In this document: positions 10,330 through 19,731 of the stretch, in pieces | How positions within the stretch are numbered: the stretch's first letter is position 1 | How the letters are laid out: each line of letters starts with the position of its first letter | From: Achromobacter sp. Root83 | GTDB taxonomy: Bacteria > Pseudomonadota > Gammaproteobacteria > Burkholderiales > Burkholderiaceae_B | Reading direction: 5' to 3' | NCBI RefSeq assembly: GCF_001428845.1 | Contig: NZ_LMIU01000023.1 | Location: 1 to 64,000 of the forward strand | DNA: 64,000 bases | The notes under the pieces: generated by a model | Databases searched by the model: none | Seen by the model: the letters and a program-made list of their open reading frames with translations, nothing else | What the model was told of the DNA's origin: nothing | Program-made: the position numbers and the translations under genes

Positions 10330-11205
10330 ATGCGTAATCTGGATCTGGACCTGCTCCGCACGCTGACGGCGATCGCCCAGCATGAAACGTTTTCCGAGGC
10401 CGCCAACCGCTTGCACAAGACGCAGTCGGCCATCACCCAGCAGATGCAGCGGCTGGAATCCATGATTGGCCTGCCCCTGTTCGAGAAACAGGGGCGTAAC
10501 AAGCTGCTGTCGTCGCATGGGCGGCGACTGGTCGAGTACGCGCGCCATATGCTGGCCATCAACGATGAAGCGCTTCGCGCCTTGCAGGACGGGCAACTGG
10601 AGGGGGATCTTCGGCTAGGCGCCCCGCTGGACGTGGCAGACACCATACTGCCCACCCTGCTCACCCACATCGCGCGCTCTGCCCCGCGCGTGAAACTGGA
10701 AATTCGCGTGGACCGCAGCCCCTTCCTGATGGATGCGCTGCGCGCCGGGGAAATCGACCTGACCATTTCCACCCGCTTCGACCAAGACTTCGAAGGCGTC
10801 GCGCTACGCACTTCGCCCACGGTGTGGTTGGCGTCGGCCGACTATGTGCATGACATGCATGCGCCGGTCCCGCTGGTGCTGGCCGATGACCCCAGCATCT
10901 TCCGCCGCCTGGCGCTCAACGCACTGGAGCAGGCGCGCGTACGCTGGCACACCAACTACGTGGCGCCCAATCTGGTGGGGATAAAGGCCGCGTTGCGGGC
11001 CGGTCTGGGTGTGACGGCCCGCAGCGTGGAGCTGCTGGGACCGGAAATGCGCGTGCTTGGAGAAAAGGAAGGGCTGCCGCCGCTTCCGGACGTGACGTAC
11101 TTCCTGTGGATAAGGCGCGACCTGATCAATCCGCTGACGCGGCAGGTCTACGACATGCTCAGGACCAACCTAGGGCTGGCACAGCAAGGCGACGCGACGG
11201 CATAG
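10330..11205 (+). CDS. LysR-family transcriptional regulator of the sulfur operon
   Basis: A 291-residue LysR-type regulator. The N-terminal winged helix-turn-helix reads LLRTLTAIAQHETFSEAAN followed by KTQSAITQQMQRLESMIG, and the C-terminal part is a periplasmic-binding-protein-like effector domain. The start at ATG 10330 was preferred; a GTG nine bases earlier is in frame. The divergent arrangement with the dioxygenase-lyase-rhodanese operon suggests it activates that operon in response to a sulfur compound. An exact DnaA box (11105) lies near its 3-prime end. It converges on the asparaginase gene with only 16 bp between the stops. Confidence 0.92.
   Translation: MRNLDLDLLRTLTAIAQHETFSEAANRLHKTQSAITQQMQRLESMIGLPLFEKQGRNKLLSSHGRRLVEYARHMLAINDEALRALQDGQLEGDLRLGAPLDVADTILPTLLTHIARSAPRVKLEIRVDRSPFLMDALRAGEIDLTISTRFDQDFEGVALRTSPTVWLASADYVHDMHAPVPLVLADDPSIFRRLALNALEQARVRWHTNYVAPNLVGIKAALRAGLGVTARSVELLGPEMRVLGEKEGLPPLPDVTYFLWIRRDLINPLTRQVYDMLRTNLGLAQQGDATA
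11105..11113 (-). promoter_or_regulatory. DnaA box (exact TGTGGATAA)
   Basis: Exact match inside the LysR gene. Confidence 0.5.
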
Positions 11206-11221
11206 CCGTCACGGCAGGCTT

Positions 11222-12226
11222 TCAATAGCGGTCGAAGATCTGCTGCAGCGCGGTGGGATCGCGCGTGACGGACAATGCCAGCATCAGCAGGATCCGCGCC
11301 TTCTGCGGATTCAGGTCGCGCGCGGCCACAAAGCCCAGGCCGGCATCGTCCAGTTCGACATCCCGTGCGACAAACCCGCTGCCGGTACGGCTGGAGCGCA
11401 CCACGGCCACGCCATCGTCGGCCGCGCGGCGCAACCCCTCGATGGCCAGGTCCGTGGCATTGCCGTCGCCCACGCCAGCCAGCACGATGCCGTCGGCGGT
11501 GCTGGCCAGGAAATCGATCAGGTCCGCTTGCAGATTGGCGTAGGCATAGACGATGTCGACGCGCGGCCAGCCGGCCTTTTCCAGCAATGCGAGTGAAAAC
11601 TCGCTTTGAGCGGTGTGCGTGGTGGTGTTGCGGGAGTAGAAGCATGGCGCGCCGCCATGCATGACGCCGGCGCGGCCACGGTTGGGCGAAGCGAAGGCGC
11701 ACAGACCCGCGCTGGCAATCTTCTGGATCTCGCGCGCGTAATGCACGTCCTCGTTCATGACGACCAAGGGACCGCGCCCACGCGCATCCGGGTGGCTCGC
11801 GAGCGCTACCGCGTTGTACAGATTGGCGGGACCCTCGGCGCCCAGCGCGGTGGCGGGACGCATGGCGCCCACCAGCACGACGGGCTTGTCGTGACGGATC
11901 ACGAGGCTCAGAAAATACGCCGTTTCTTCAAGCGTATCCGTCCCGTGCGTGATCACGATGCCGGCCACCGACGCGTCCTGGCAGAGCATGTCGACACGGA
12001 TAGCAAGCGCGTGCCATACGTCGTGCGTCATGTTCTGGCTGCCAACATTTGCGACCTGCTCGGCGCGGATCTCGGCGATGCCCGTCAATTGCGGCACCGC
12101 CGCAAGCAGGTCGTTCACGGAAAATGAACCCGCCTTGTAGCCTGCGGCCGTGGCGTCGGACTGGGCGCCCGCGATCGTGCCGCCCGTGGCAAGCACCGCG
12201 ACAACGGGCAGGCCGCGTTCAGGCAT
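11222..12226 (-). CDS. L-asparaginase (bacterial-type, likely cytoplasmic)
   Basis: A 334-residue asparaginase/glutaminase hydrolysing asparagine to aspartate and ammonia. The two catalytic threonine motifs are present: T17 in ATGGTIAG and T96-D97 in ITHGTDTLEE. Length fits both the periplasmic and cytoplasmic types. No signal peptide is seen before the first motif, so a cytoplasmic enzyme is likely unless the start is elsewhere. Its ATG overlaps the last 8 bases of parB, so it is translated at the end of the mnmG-parB operon, an unusual place for this enzyme. Confidence 0.9.
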   Translation of the reverse strand: MPERGLPVVAVLATGGTIAGAQSDATAAGYKAGSFSVNDLLAAVPQLTGIAEIRAEQVANVGSQNMTHDVWHALAIRVDMLCQDASVAGIVITHGTDTLEETAYFLSLVIRHDKPVVLVGAMRPATALGAEGPANLYNAVALASHPDARGRGPLVVMNEDVHYAREIQKIASAGLCAFASPNRGRAGVMHGGAPCFYSRNTTTHTAQSEFSLALLEKAGWPRVDIVYAYANLQADLIDFLASTADGIVLAGVGDGNATDLAIEGLRRAADDGVAVVRSSRTGSGFVARDVELDDAGLGFVAARDLNPQKARILLMLALSVTRDPTALQQIFDRY

Positions 12227-13139
12227 CCACGACTCCGGACAGTCCTTGGCGCTCCAGCAGGGAATTCAGGTGTTCCCAGCCGTGGAAGTCGATCACGATC
12301 TGGCCTTTTTCCTTGGCGCCGACCTTCAGCGCCACACGCGTGCCCAGATGGTCGGACAGGGCCTCTTCAAGTCGGGTGAGGTCGCGCGAGACACCGTTGG
12401 CCTTCTTGCGGGGCGACGCGGCGGACTCGGCTTCTTTGGCGGTCTTGGCGACAAGTTTCTCGGCCTCGCGTACCGACAGGCGGCGCGCGATGATCTGATT
12501 GGCCAACTGGATCTGCGTTGCGGCATCCACGGCCAGCAGCGCTCGTGCGTGGCCCATGTCGACATCGCCGGCCAGCAGCATGGTCTGCACCGGTGCGGCC
12601 AGATTCAAGAGGCGCAGCAGGTTGCTGGTGGCCGACCGCGAGCGGCCGATGGCCTGCGCGGCCTGTTCGTGCGTCAGGCCGAACTCATCGAGCAGGCGGC
12701 GCACGCCGTGCGCTTCTTCCAGCGGATTCAGGTCTTCGCGCTGGATGTTTTCAATCAGCGCCATGACAGCCGCGTTTTCGTCGGCCACTTCACGCACCAG
12801 TACCGGCACTTCCTTCAGGCCGGCCAACTGGGCGGCGCGAAAACGCCGTTCGCCCGCGATGATCTCGTAGTGGCCTGGTGTGGCGTCGCCAAGCGCGCGC
12901 ACAAGAATCGGCTGCATGATGCCTTGCGTGCGTATCGATTCGGCCAGTTCGCCCAAGGCGCCCTCGTCCATGCGCGTGCGCGGCTGGTACTTGCCTGCGC
13001 GCATCTTCGAGATGGGCAAGGTGGATGGCGGACCCTCGGGCTTGGCCGCGGCCTTGCCTATGTTGTCGATGACAGGCGCGTCCGCGCCCAGCAAGGCGTC
13101 CAGTCCGCGACCCAATCCCTTGGGTTTCTTGGTGGCCAT
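12219..13139 (-). CDS. parB: Chromosome-partitioning protein ParB
   Basis: A 306-residue ParB CTPase that loads at parS sites and spreads to form the partition complex. The N-terminus has the typical basic start MATKKPKGLGRGLDALLG, which recruits ParA. The CTP-binding box GERRFRAAQLAGL and ENIQREDLNPLEEA follow, then a helix-turn-helix (THEQAAQAIGRSRSATSNLLRLL) and a C-terminal dimerisation domain. An AGAGGA site precedes the ATG. Eight parS sites lie about 4-6 kb away at 17477-18966. It is separated from parA by a GNAT gene rather than directly following it. Confidence 0.97.
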   Translation of the reverse strand: MATKKPKGLGRGLDALLGADAPVIDNIGKAAAKPEGPPSTLPISKMRAGKYQPRTRMDEGALGELAESIRTQGIMQPILVRALGDATPGHYEIIAGERRFRAAQLAGLKEVPVLVREVADENAAVMALIENIQREDLNPLEEAHGVRRLLDEFGLTHEQAAQAIGRSRSATSNLLRLLNLAAPVQTMLLAGDVDMGHARALLAVDAATQIQLANQIIARRLSVREAEKLVAKTAKEAESAASPRKKANGVSRDLTRLEEALSDHLGTRVALKVGAKEKGQIVIDFHGWEHLNSLLERQGLSGVVDA

Positions 13140-13182
13140 AGTTAAATCCTCTTTCCTTCTGTTTTTGTATCCCGAGCCAGGC

Positions 13183-14007
13183 TCAGGCGTCCGTCTGCTC
13201 GGCGGGCAGACGGTACCAATACGCGTAACAGTCTTTGAAACCGTAGCGGCCATACAAAGCACGCGCGGCGGTGTTTTCCGGCTCGACCTGCAAATAGGCC
13301 GTCTTGGCTCCGCCGGCGGCACCTTCGGCCAATAGGTGTTCCACCAGGACGGCGGCGTAGCCTTTGCGCCGCTGTCCCGGGTCGGTGACGATATCGAACA
13401 AGCCAAGCAGGTCGTCGTCGCGAACGGCCAGGCCCGCGGCAACGCACTGCCCTGCCGCGTCAATGGCAAGCACCGGCTGGATATCCACAGCCAGTCCCAG
13501 CAGACGCGCCTGGTGTTCACCGATGTGCCCGGCCGACGAACCGCGCATGGCCCCGACCGCCGCCGCGAAGCGTCCGGCATCGACATTCTTGAAATGCAGA
13601 TCGCCCCTGGCGCAGGTCCGGGGGGCGAGCGGCGTGCTCATGACTCGGGTCTCACCGGTGAAGGTATAACCGCGGGACTCCAGCTCGGCGTCGAGCGAAA
13701 AATCGGGGCCGATGGAGGTAATGCGCAACACCATGGGCAAGCCATGGCGCGCATACAACGATGAACAATACGCCAGGCGCTCGTCCAAAGGACGTGTGGA
13801 TAACCCCAGCACATTTACACTGCGCACGCGCCTGGCAGGCGACGGCGCGAAGCGCACCAGCCAGCCATCATAAAGCACCTGCGCGTTGACCGCCGTAGCG
13901 TTCAGCGCGGCCTCTTCGAGGCGCGCGCGCAGGGCGTCGCGCGCCTCGGCCTGCGGCGTGCTGCTAGCGTGCGTTTGTGTCGGGGAAAAGAGCGCGGTGA
14001 CGGACAT
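13183..14007 (-). CDS. GNAT-family acetyltransferase inserted between parA and parB
   Basis: A 274-residue protein whose C-terminal half is a GNAT fold: LLGLFDIVTDPGQRRKGYAAVLVEHL is the acetyl-CoA motif and NTAARALYGRYGFKDCYAYWY the terminal strand-helix. The N-terminal 110 residues may be a second, degenerate GNAT-like half. It lies 10 bp after parA and 43 bp before parB on the same strand, so it is part of the partition operon. The substrate is unknown. An exact DnaA box (13795) lies within it. Confidence 0.88.
   Translation of the reverse strand: MSVTALFSPTQTHASSTPQAEARDALRARLEEAALNATAVNAQVLYDGWLVRFAPSPARRVRSVNVLGLSTRPLDERLAYCSSLYARHGLPMVLRITSIGPDFSLDAELESRGYTFTGETRVMSTPLAPRTCARGDLHFKNVDAGRFAAAVGAMRGSSAGHIGEHQARLLGLAVDIQPVLAIDAAGQCVAAGLAVRDDDLLGLFDIVTDPGQRRKGYAAVLVEHLLAEGAAGGAKTAYLQVEPENTAARALYGRYGFKDCYAYWYRLPAEQTDA
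13795..13803 (-). promoter_or_regulatory. DnaA box (exact TGTGGATAA)
   Basis: Exact match inside the GNAT gene of the par operon. Confidence 0.5.
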
Positions 14008-14017
14008 GAGTTACGGC

Positions 14018-14818
14018 TTACTTCAAGTCCTTTCTGACGCGCTCTATCATTTCAGCGCCGAACGAGATATACGCCTGGGCGCCGCGTGACGCGCGGTCAT
14101 ACACGACACCCGGCATACCGTAACTGGGTGCTTCCGCAAGGCGCACATTGCGCGGCACCACCGTCTTGAAGACCTTGTCGCCAAAGTGAGATTCGAGCTG
14201 CGCGGACACTTGCTGTTGCAGCGTCATACGCGGGTCGAACATCACGCGCAGCAATCCGATGACGCGCAGGTCGTCGTTGATGTTGCGATGGACGCGCTTG
14301 ATGGTGTTGACCAGATCGGAAAGCCCTTCCAGCGCGAAATACTCGCACTGCATCGGGATGATCACACCGTGGGCCGCGGCAAGGCCGTTAAGCGTCAGCA
14401 GCGACAACGTGGGCGGACAATCGATCAGCACGAAGTCGTATTGGCTGGCGATGGTGTCGAGCGCGGTCTTCAGTTGGCGTTCGCGCTGATCCATCTGCAC
14501 CAGGTCGATCTCGGCGCCTGACAGCTCGCGGTTGGCGGGCAACACATCGTAGCCGCCCGACTCCGATTTCACGCGCGCCTGTTCGATCGACGATTCGCCA
14601 ATCAGCACCTGGTACAGATTCGACTCCAGCGAGTTCTTGTCGATACCGCTGCCCATCGTGGCGTTGCCCTGCGGGTCCAGGTCCACCAGCAACACGCGTT
14701 GGTTATGCGTGGCAAGGCCTGCCGCCAGATTGATGGCGGTTGTCGTCTTGCCTACTCCACCCTTCTGGTTGGCGATGCAGAACACGCGAGCGGATGTGCT
14801 GGGGGGTATGTTATTCAT
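14018..14818 (-). CDS. parA: Chromosome-partitioning ATPase ParA
   Basis: A 266-residue ParA/Soj ATPase that drives segregation of ParB-parS complexes over the nucleoid. The deviant Walker A box KGGVGKTTT has the signature lysine K19 and the P-loop K24; VLLVDLDPQGNATMGSG is the next conserved block and FVLIDCPPTLSLLTLNGL is Walker B. There is no long N-terminal DNA-binding extension, so it is of the short chromosomal type. The ATG at 14818 overlaps the rsmG stop as ATGA, and the GNAT gene follows after 10 bp. Confidence 0.97.
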   Translation of the reverse strand: MNNIPPSTSARVFCIANQKGGVGKTTTAINLAAGLATHNQRVLLVDLDPQGNATMGSGIDKNSLESNLYQVLIGESSIEQARVKSESGGYDVLPANRELSGAEIDLVQMDQRERQLKTALDTIASQYDFVLIDCPPTLSLLTLNGLAAAHGVIIPMQCEYFALEGLSDLVNTIKRVHRNINDDLRVIGLLRVMFDPRMTLQQQVSAQLESHFGDKVFKTVVPRNVRLAEAPSYGMPGVVYDRASRGAQAYISFGAEMIERVRKDLK

Positions 14819-15504
14819 AGGGTTCCTTGACTGCGGCGCATCCAGATCAGACAGCGTTCTGCTTGCAGCTCCGGCACGTGGAGCGGCTGAATATGGTCGA
14901 CTTCCCATTCCCCGCGCGCATGCAGCGCCTGAATTTCTTCTTCGGGGACCTTGCCCTTCATGGCGACGAGGGTACCATTCTTGGCTACGTGGCGACCCGC
15001 GAGTTGCGCAAAATCATCTAATGATGCAAAGGCTCGCGACGTGACAATGTTGCACTCGGCTAAATCCAGCGTTTCGATGCGAGCATGCCGCGCGTGAAGA
15101 TTGGGCAAGGTCAAGGCACCGCTCATCTGTCGCACGAATGCGGTTTTCTTTTCGACGGCGTCGATACAAGTCACCGACCAGAGGGGCCGCATGATCGCCA
15201 GGACGACCCCAGGAAGGCCCCCACCCGATCCCACGTCGTAGACCTTGGCCGCCGTATCGGGCGCAGCCAGCGCGTCGCTGAAGGGCTTCACGGCAGCCAT
15301 GCTGTCGAACAGATGCTGGACCAGCATCTGCTGAGGATCCCGTATGGCGGTCAGGTTGTAGGTGCGATTCCAGCGCTGCATCTGCGCCAGATAATTGAGC
15401 AGCTTGGCCATCGATGCATCGTCGGCGTGCAGGCCCAGTTGCTCGCATGCGCGAGTGAGTCGGCCGGCCATGTCCGCGCCGGCCTGATTGGCGGGTGCGC
15501 TCAT
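14815..15504 (-). CDS. rsmG: 16S rRNA m7G527 methyltransferase RsmG (GidB)
   Basis: A 229-residue SAM-dependent methyltransferase that makes m7G527 in 16S rRNA. The SAM site [19 protein letters not shown] and [15 protein letters not shown] are clear, followed by [12 protein letters not shown]. It overlaps mnmG upstream and parA downstream by four bases each (ATGA), so the three are translationally coupled. Confidence 0.96.
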   Translation of the reverse strand: MSAPANQAGADMAGRLTRACEQLGLHADDASMAKLLNYLAQMQRWNRTYNLTAIRDPQQMLVQHLFDSMAAVKPFSDALAAPDTAAKVYDVGSGGGLPGVVLAIMRPLWSVTCIDAVEKKTAFVRQMSGALTLPNLHARHARIETLDLAECNIVTSRAFASLDDFAQLAGRHVAKNGTLVAMKGKVPEEEIQALHARGEWEVDHIQPLHVPELQAERCLIWMRRSQGTL

Positions 15505-17420
15505 GCCGCTTGTTTGCGCGAGCCGTAATGCAGGCGCTTCAGGTGGATAAGCAGCAACGAAATTGCAGCGGGGGTGACACCGGAAATCCGCGCCGCCTGA
15601 CCGACGGTCTCGGGACGGTGCGTCTTGAGCTTCTGGCGCACTTCAAAAGAGAGGCTCGTCACGGCGTCGTAGTCGACATCCGCCGGAATGGCCTGCTGTT
15701 CGTGGGCGATTTGCTTTTGCACCTCGTCCTGCTGACGCGCGATGTAACCGGCGTACTTGACCTGTATTTCGACCTGTTCGGCCAAGACCTCGTCCGCCGT
15801 CACGCCTGGACCGGCAAGCAGCGAACCATCCGCATTGCGGGTAGTCATCAGAGCTTCATATGAAACATTGGGGCGTTTCAGCAGATCTGCTAGTGAGTAC
15901 TCACGTTCAATTGCTTTGCCCAACAACGGTTCCGCGACTTCCTGCGGCAGCAGGCGTGGATTCACCCATGACGTTTTCAGGCGCTCAACTTCGGCGGCGA
16001 CGGCGTCGCGTTTACGATTGAAGGCGTCCCAGCGCGCGTTGTCCACGATGCCAAGTTGCCGGCCGATCTCGGTCAACCGCAGATCGGCGTTGTCTTCCCG
16101 CAGGCTCAGACGATATTCCGCGCGCGACGTGAACATGCGATAGGGTTCCGTCACGCCACGCGTAGCCAAGTCGTCCACCAAAACACCCAGGTAGGCTTCG
16201 TCGCGCCGAGGAGTCCAGGGTTCGCGTCCCAGGGATTGCAGCGCGGCATTGACACCGGCCAGCAGCCCTTGGGCTGCGGCTTCCTCGTAGCCCGTGGTGC
16301 CATTGATCTGACCGGCGAAGAACAGGCCGTTGATGGCCTTGGTCTCCAGCGTGCTTTTCAATCCACGTGGATCAAAGTAGTCGTATTCGATGGCATAGCC
16401 GGGGCGCATGATGTGCGCGTTCTCCAAACCCGGCAGGGAATGGATCAGGTCCAACTGAACGTCGAATGGCAGGCTCGTCGATACGCCATTCGGGTAGACC
16501 TCGTGCGTGTCCAGCCCTTCGGGTTCCAGGAAGACCTGGTGCGATTCCTTGTCGGCGAAGCGATGGATCTTGTCTTCGATGGAGGGGCAGTAACGCGGGC
16601 CGACGCCTTCGATGACGCCGCTGTACATCGGCGAACGATCCAGGCCACCACGGATGATGTCGTGCGTACGGGCGTTCGTGTGGGTAATCCAGCACGGAAG
16701 CTGGCGCGGGTGCATGCCGGCGTTGCCCATGTAAGAAAACACCGGAATCGGATCCAGATCGCCGGGCTGTTCTTCCAGGATGCTGTAGTTGATCGTGCGG
16801 CCGTCGATGCGCGGGGGGGTGCCCGTCTTAAGGCGCCCTTGCGGAAGCTGCAGTTCCTTCAGGCGCTGTCCCAGGGATATCGAAGGGGGATCGCCGGCAC
16901 GGCCGCCGGAATAGTTTTGCAGACCCACGTGAATCAGGCCATTGAGGAAGGTGCCTGCCGTCAACACCACGGTCTTGGCCCGGAACTTCAAACCAACCTG
17001 TGTCACAGCACCGACCACCCGGTCGCCCTCCACCGTCAGATCCTCGACGGCCTGCTGAAACAGCCAAAGATTAGGCTGATTTTCCAGACGGCCGCGGATC
17101 GCCTGTCGATAAAGCACACGGTCTGCCTGCGCGCGAGTCGCACGCACAGCGGGCCCCTTCGAGCCATTCAGAATGCGGAACTGTATCCCCGCTTCGTCCG
17201 TCGCCAAGGCCATCGCGCCACCCAGGGCATCGACCTCTTTAACAAGGTGGCCCTTGCCAATTCCGCCGATGGACGGATTGCAAGACATTTGGCCTAGGGT
17301 CTCGATGTTGTGCGTCAGCAGCAGCGTCCGGGCGCCTGCACGGGCTGCGGCCAACGCCGCCTCGGTGCCGGCGTGGCCGCCACCAACGACGATGACATCG
17401 AATTCGCGGGGATAGTCCAT
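15501..17420 (-). CDS. mnmG: tRNA uridine-34 modification enzyme MnmG (GidA)
   Basis: A 639-residue FAD protein that works with MnmE (30775-32127 here) to make 5-carboxymethylaminomethyl-uridine at tRNA wobble positions. The dinucleotide-binding motif [18 protein letters not shown] is at the N-terminus; [22 protein letters not shown] and [17 protein letters not shown] are family blocks. Length is standard. It is the first gene of the mnmG-rsmG-par operon, reading away from the parS/oriC candidate region, as gidA often does next to oriC. Confidence 0.98.
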   Translation of the reverse strand: MDYPREFDVIVVGGGHAGTEAALAAARAGARTLLLTHNIETLGQMSCNPSIGGIGKGHLVKEVDALGGAMALATDEAGIQFRILNGSKGPAVRATRAQADRVLYRQAIRGRLENQPNLWLFQQAVEDLTVEGDRVVGAVTQVGLKFRAKTVVLTAGTFLNGLIHVGLQNYSGGRAGDPPSISLGQRLKELQLPQGRLKTGTPPRIDGRTINYSILEEQPGDLDPIPVFSYMGNAGMHPRQLPCWITHTNARTHDIIRGGLDRSPMYSGVIEGVGPRYCPSIEDKIHRFADKESHQVFLEPEGLDTHEVYPNGVSTSLPFDVQLDLIHSLPGLENAHIMRPGYAIEYDYFDPRGLKSTLETKAINGLFFAGQINGTTGYEEAAAQGLLAGVNAALQSLGREPWTPRRDEAYLGVLVDDLATRGVTEPYRMFTSRAEYRLSLREDNADLRLTEIGRQLGIVDNARWDAFNRKRDAVAAEVERLKTSWVNPRLLPQEVAEPLLGKAIEREYSLADLLKRPNVSYEALMTTRNADGSLLAGPGVTADEVLAEQVEIQVKYAGYIARQQDEVQKQIAHEQQAIPADVDYDAVTSLSFEVRQKLKTHRPETVGQAARISGVTPAAISLLLIHLKRLHYGSRKQAA

Positions 17421-17476
17421 GATTGGGGGGAAGTAGAAGAGAGCGTTCGGTGCTCATTATAGAGGCAGGGATTGCA

Positions 17477-17492
17477 TGTTTCACGTGAAACA
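17477..17492. other. parS: parS site 1
   Basis: TGTTTCACGTGAAACA, the exact palindromic consensus for chromosomal ParB, 57 bases upstream of mnmG. It may also let ParB affect the mnmG-par promoter. Confidence 0.95.
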
Positions 17493-17603
17493 TGTTCCGT
17501 TGCGGCATCTAGGTCAAAGATCGAATTCCCTTGTTGAGATTTGACCGTGCCACCGGCGGCTGGGGGTCCAATATGTCGGCATCTGCCGCTGTTTCGGGGT
17601 TCA

Positions 17604-17619
17604 TGTTTCACGTGGAACA
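17604..17619. other. parS: parS site 2
   Basis: TGTTTCACGTGGAACA, one base from the perfect palindrome. Confidence 0.95.
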
Positions 17620-17657
17620 TGGTTATTGTTGACCGGACCAAAGACGGCGAAGGGGGA

Positions 17658-17673
17658 TGTTTCACGTGGAACA
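17658..17673. other. parS: parS site 3
   Basis: TGTTTCACGTGGAACA, 54 bases from site 2, just before the hexanucleotide repeat. Confidence 0.95.
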
Positions 17674-17712
17674 TTACGCGTAACGTTCGTTGGCGAGACG
17701 TGCGCAGGTAGT

Positions 17713-17775
17713 CGGGTGCGGGTGCGGGTGCGGGTGCGGGTGCGGGTGCGGGTGCGGGTGCGGGTGCGGGTGCGG
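17713..17775 (+). repeat. Hexanucleotide tandem repeat (CGGGTG), about 10.5 copies
   Basis: Ten uninterrupted copies of CGGGTG plus a partial one, between parS sites 3 and 4. Any frame through it would encode a simple two-residue repeat, but no credible gene spans it. Such arrays usually vary in copy number between isolates. Confidence 0.97.
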
Positions 17776-17963
17776 TTATCGGTGTGCCGCTGTCGTGACG
17801 GCATACTCCGGCGCCTCTTGGGCGCCGCTAGCCGTCGTGGGTACGCACGATTCCCAACGAACGCCCGGATGGCTCAAGCCATCAAGCGATTCCAAGGCTG
17901 TGTCATTGCTGGGCTAATGGCCAATACAGCTTCAGAAAATGCCCTCTACCCTCGCGCCGCACA

Positions 17964-17979
17964 TGTTTCACGTGGAACA
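17964..17979. other. parS: parS site 4
   Basis: TGTTTCACGTGGAACA, 69 bases from site 5. Confidence 0.95.
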
Positions 17980-18032
17980 ACGCAACTTCCGATTGTCAAT
18001 TTTTTCCTCACGGAGGTCCTTCTAGGGGCACA

Positions 18033-18048
18033 TGTTTCACGTGAAACG
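18033..18048. other. parS: parS site 5
   Basis: TGTTTCACGTGAAACG, with one departure at the last position. Confidence 0.92.
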
Positions 18049-18342
18049 TCACATGAGCATCGCCAACCCACCGAGTTCGCTACTAACAATTCGCCTACGG
18101 CCTGTTCGCCCAAGTGTGGAAACCTTAGGCATCGCACTGGACGACGACAAATACCGTGCGGCGTACACTCAGCACGCCCGCAACGCGCAGCCCGTCCACA
18201 GACGCTACGTTTGCCTGGGAGAAACGGCCTCACTCCAAAAGACTTCACCCCCGAACATACAGCCTGACCAGGGCGGGTCATCCCAGCCGATTCTTCTATC
18301 GTCCATAGGAGAAGGCCTCGGCGGGCGACAACGGAGGCGGCA

Positions 18343-18358
18343 TGTTTCACGTGGAACA
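18343..18358. other. parS: parS site 6
   Basis: TGTTTCACGTGGAACA. Confidence 0.95.
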
Positions 18359-18407
18359 TCATCCTCGGTGAATGAGAAATTGTGCGTTCACGGAAACGGC
18401 TTTGCGA

Positions 18408-18423
18408 CGTTTCACGTGAAACA
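18408..18423. other. parS: parS site 7
   Basis: CGTTTCACGTGAAACA. A degenerate half-match (GTTCACGGAAAC) lies about 10 bases upstream of it. Confidence 0.92.
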
Positions 18424-18826
18424 CACCACAACCAACCTCGCTTCAATGGCTTCGAGCGGAGGGGTAGCGCTATTTCCGCACGGTTCGTCTCGAAAGGCTC
18501 TCACTTTCTTCCTTAATCCGACAACAGCCCCATTTTCAGAGAAAGGTAAAAATTGAGAAAAATATCGATTTATTCCACCCTACCCTACCCTATGCCCAAA
18601 AAAAGACCTTTTTCTTTCTAGGTGGGGCGAAGAGAGCAAAGGTTGGACCATCACTTTTCGAGATTCACCCCAATCAACTGATTGCGATAAGTACGCGAAC
18701 AGTACTCCGGTGCGCAAGCGGGCCAAATAACCCCGTCCCAGTATGAGTTCCGCTGCATAGAAAGTGATCAGATGGCCACCACGTCAGCAACCGTTCCGAC
18801 GTCACTCTCTTTACTGAACACCGGGC

Positions 18827-18835
18827 TTATCCACA
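18827..18835 (+). promoter_or_regulatory. DnaA box (exact TTATCCACA) in candidate oriC
   Basis: Exact box about 250 bases from the AT-rich stretch; a one-mismatch copy (TTATCAACA) follows at 18907. Confidence 0.75.
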
Positions 18836-18950
18836 GATTCAGCAGGGATGGCAGTCATAGGGAAAACTGGCGATTTTGGGATAGCGTGTGGAAGTTACGC
18901 ACACATTTATCAACAGAGACCCACCACCCCACGGATTTGTCAGGTCCGGA

Positions 18951-18966
18951 CGTTTCACGTGGAACA
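18951..18966. other. parS: parS site 8
   Basis: CGTTTCACGTGGAACA. It lies among the DnaA boxes, so the centromere and the candidate origin overlap. Confidence 0.93.
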
Positions 18967-19259
18967 ACTCTGGGGATAAGTTAAGCGATCACTGAAGCAG
19001 AGCCATGCAACGTAATCCATGCTGCAACACTCGACTTCAAAAGCCCTTAGCGGAACACGCAGAAATGCTGCTCGCCATCCAGCGTGCGTTAGTGGTGAAA
19101 CGAGATATCCACAACGCTGTGCACCCGGAGTTGAAATCAGGTGTGGGGAGTCCATCGCCTCAAGCCGCGCGAACGGCGCGTTCATGCCGGGGGCCACTGA
19201 TCCCGGGGGAACTCCATATCCGTGACTGAGTCAAACCGCCCACGAAAAGGGCTGGGACA

Positions 19260-19268
19260 TTATCCACA
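19260..19268 (+). promoter_or_regulatory. DnaA box (exact TTATCCACA) in candidate oriC
   Basis: Second exact box of the cluster. Confidence 0.75.
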
Positions 19269-19707
19269 GTGTTGTTCCGTCAACTGACCGCACTGTCGCT
19301 CGCCAGATCTGAATAAGCGGTTTGCTTGACCCAACAATTATCTTCCTCGGACTGCCGCCGACGCGCCATCATCCATATGGCCGAGGAAGGCGCCGTATTG
19401 GTAAACCCTGTGGAAAAGTGGTGGGCGGGTGGCGGGTACGCCATGGGCGTAAAACAACTGACAGCCGGCCGCTACGTCCATCAGCGCTCCCGCGATTGGA
19501 CAAATGCCGCGACCCGAAAGATGGATCTTGGCCGTCTATCCCCATTTCTATCCACAGGCACAGTCCCCTTATTTTGACTACTCAAGGGTGTAATTCTGTG
19601 CATAACCGGGGTGGGGATATCTTTGTGAACAACAACGCCCAACGCGCCTTGAAGCAGCCTGAAAATCACCGTAAGCATCTGCCGCCCGCTTAGGAAGAGC
19701 GCGTAGG

Positions 19708-19731
19708 AAAAGCGCCAAAACAGGCGCTTTT
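19708..19731. terminator. Bidirectional factor-independent terminator in the origin region
   Basis: AAAAGCGCC and GGCGCTTTT form a perfect 9-bp stem with a 6-base loop, A-rich on one side and T-rich on the other. It could shield the origin region from transcription arriving from the cspA side. Confidence 0.7.

Noticed and set aside
17626-18267. 213-residue reading frame with an Arg-Val repeat across the hexamer array
   Set aside because: The repeat is a direct consequence of the CGGGTG tandem array, the frame runs through parS sites 3-5, and no ribosome site or family similarity was seen.
19322-19693. Short reading frames in the candidate origin region
   Set aside because: They overlap each other in several frames, contain DnaA boxes, and lack recognisable domains or ribosome binding sites.
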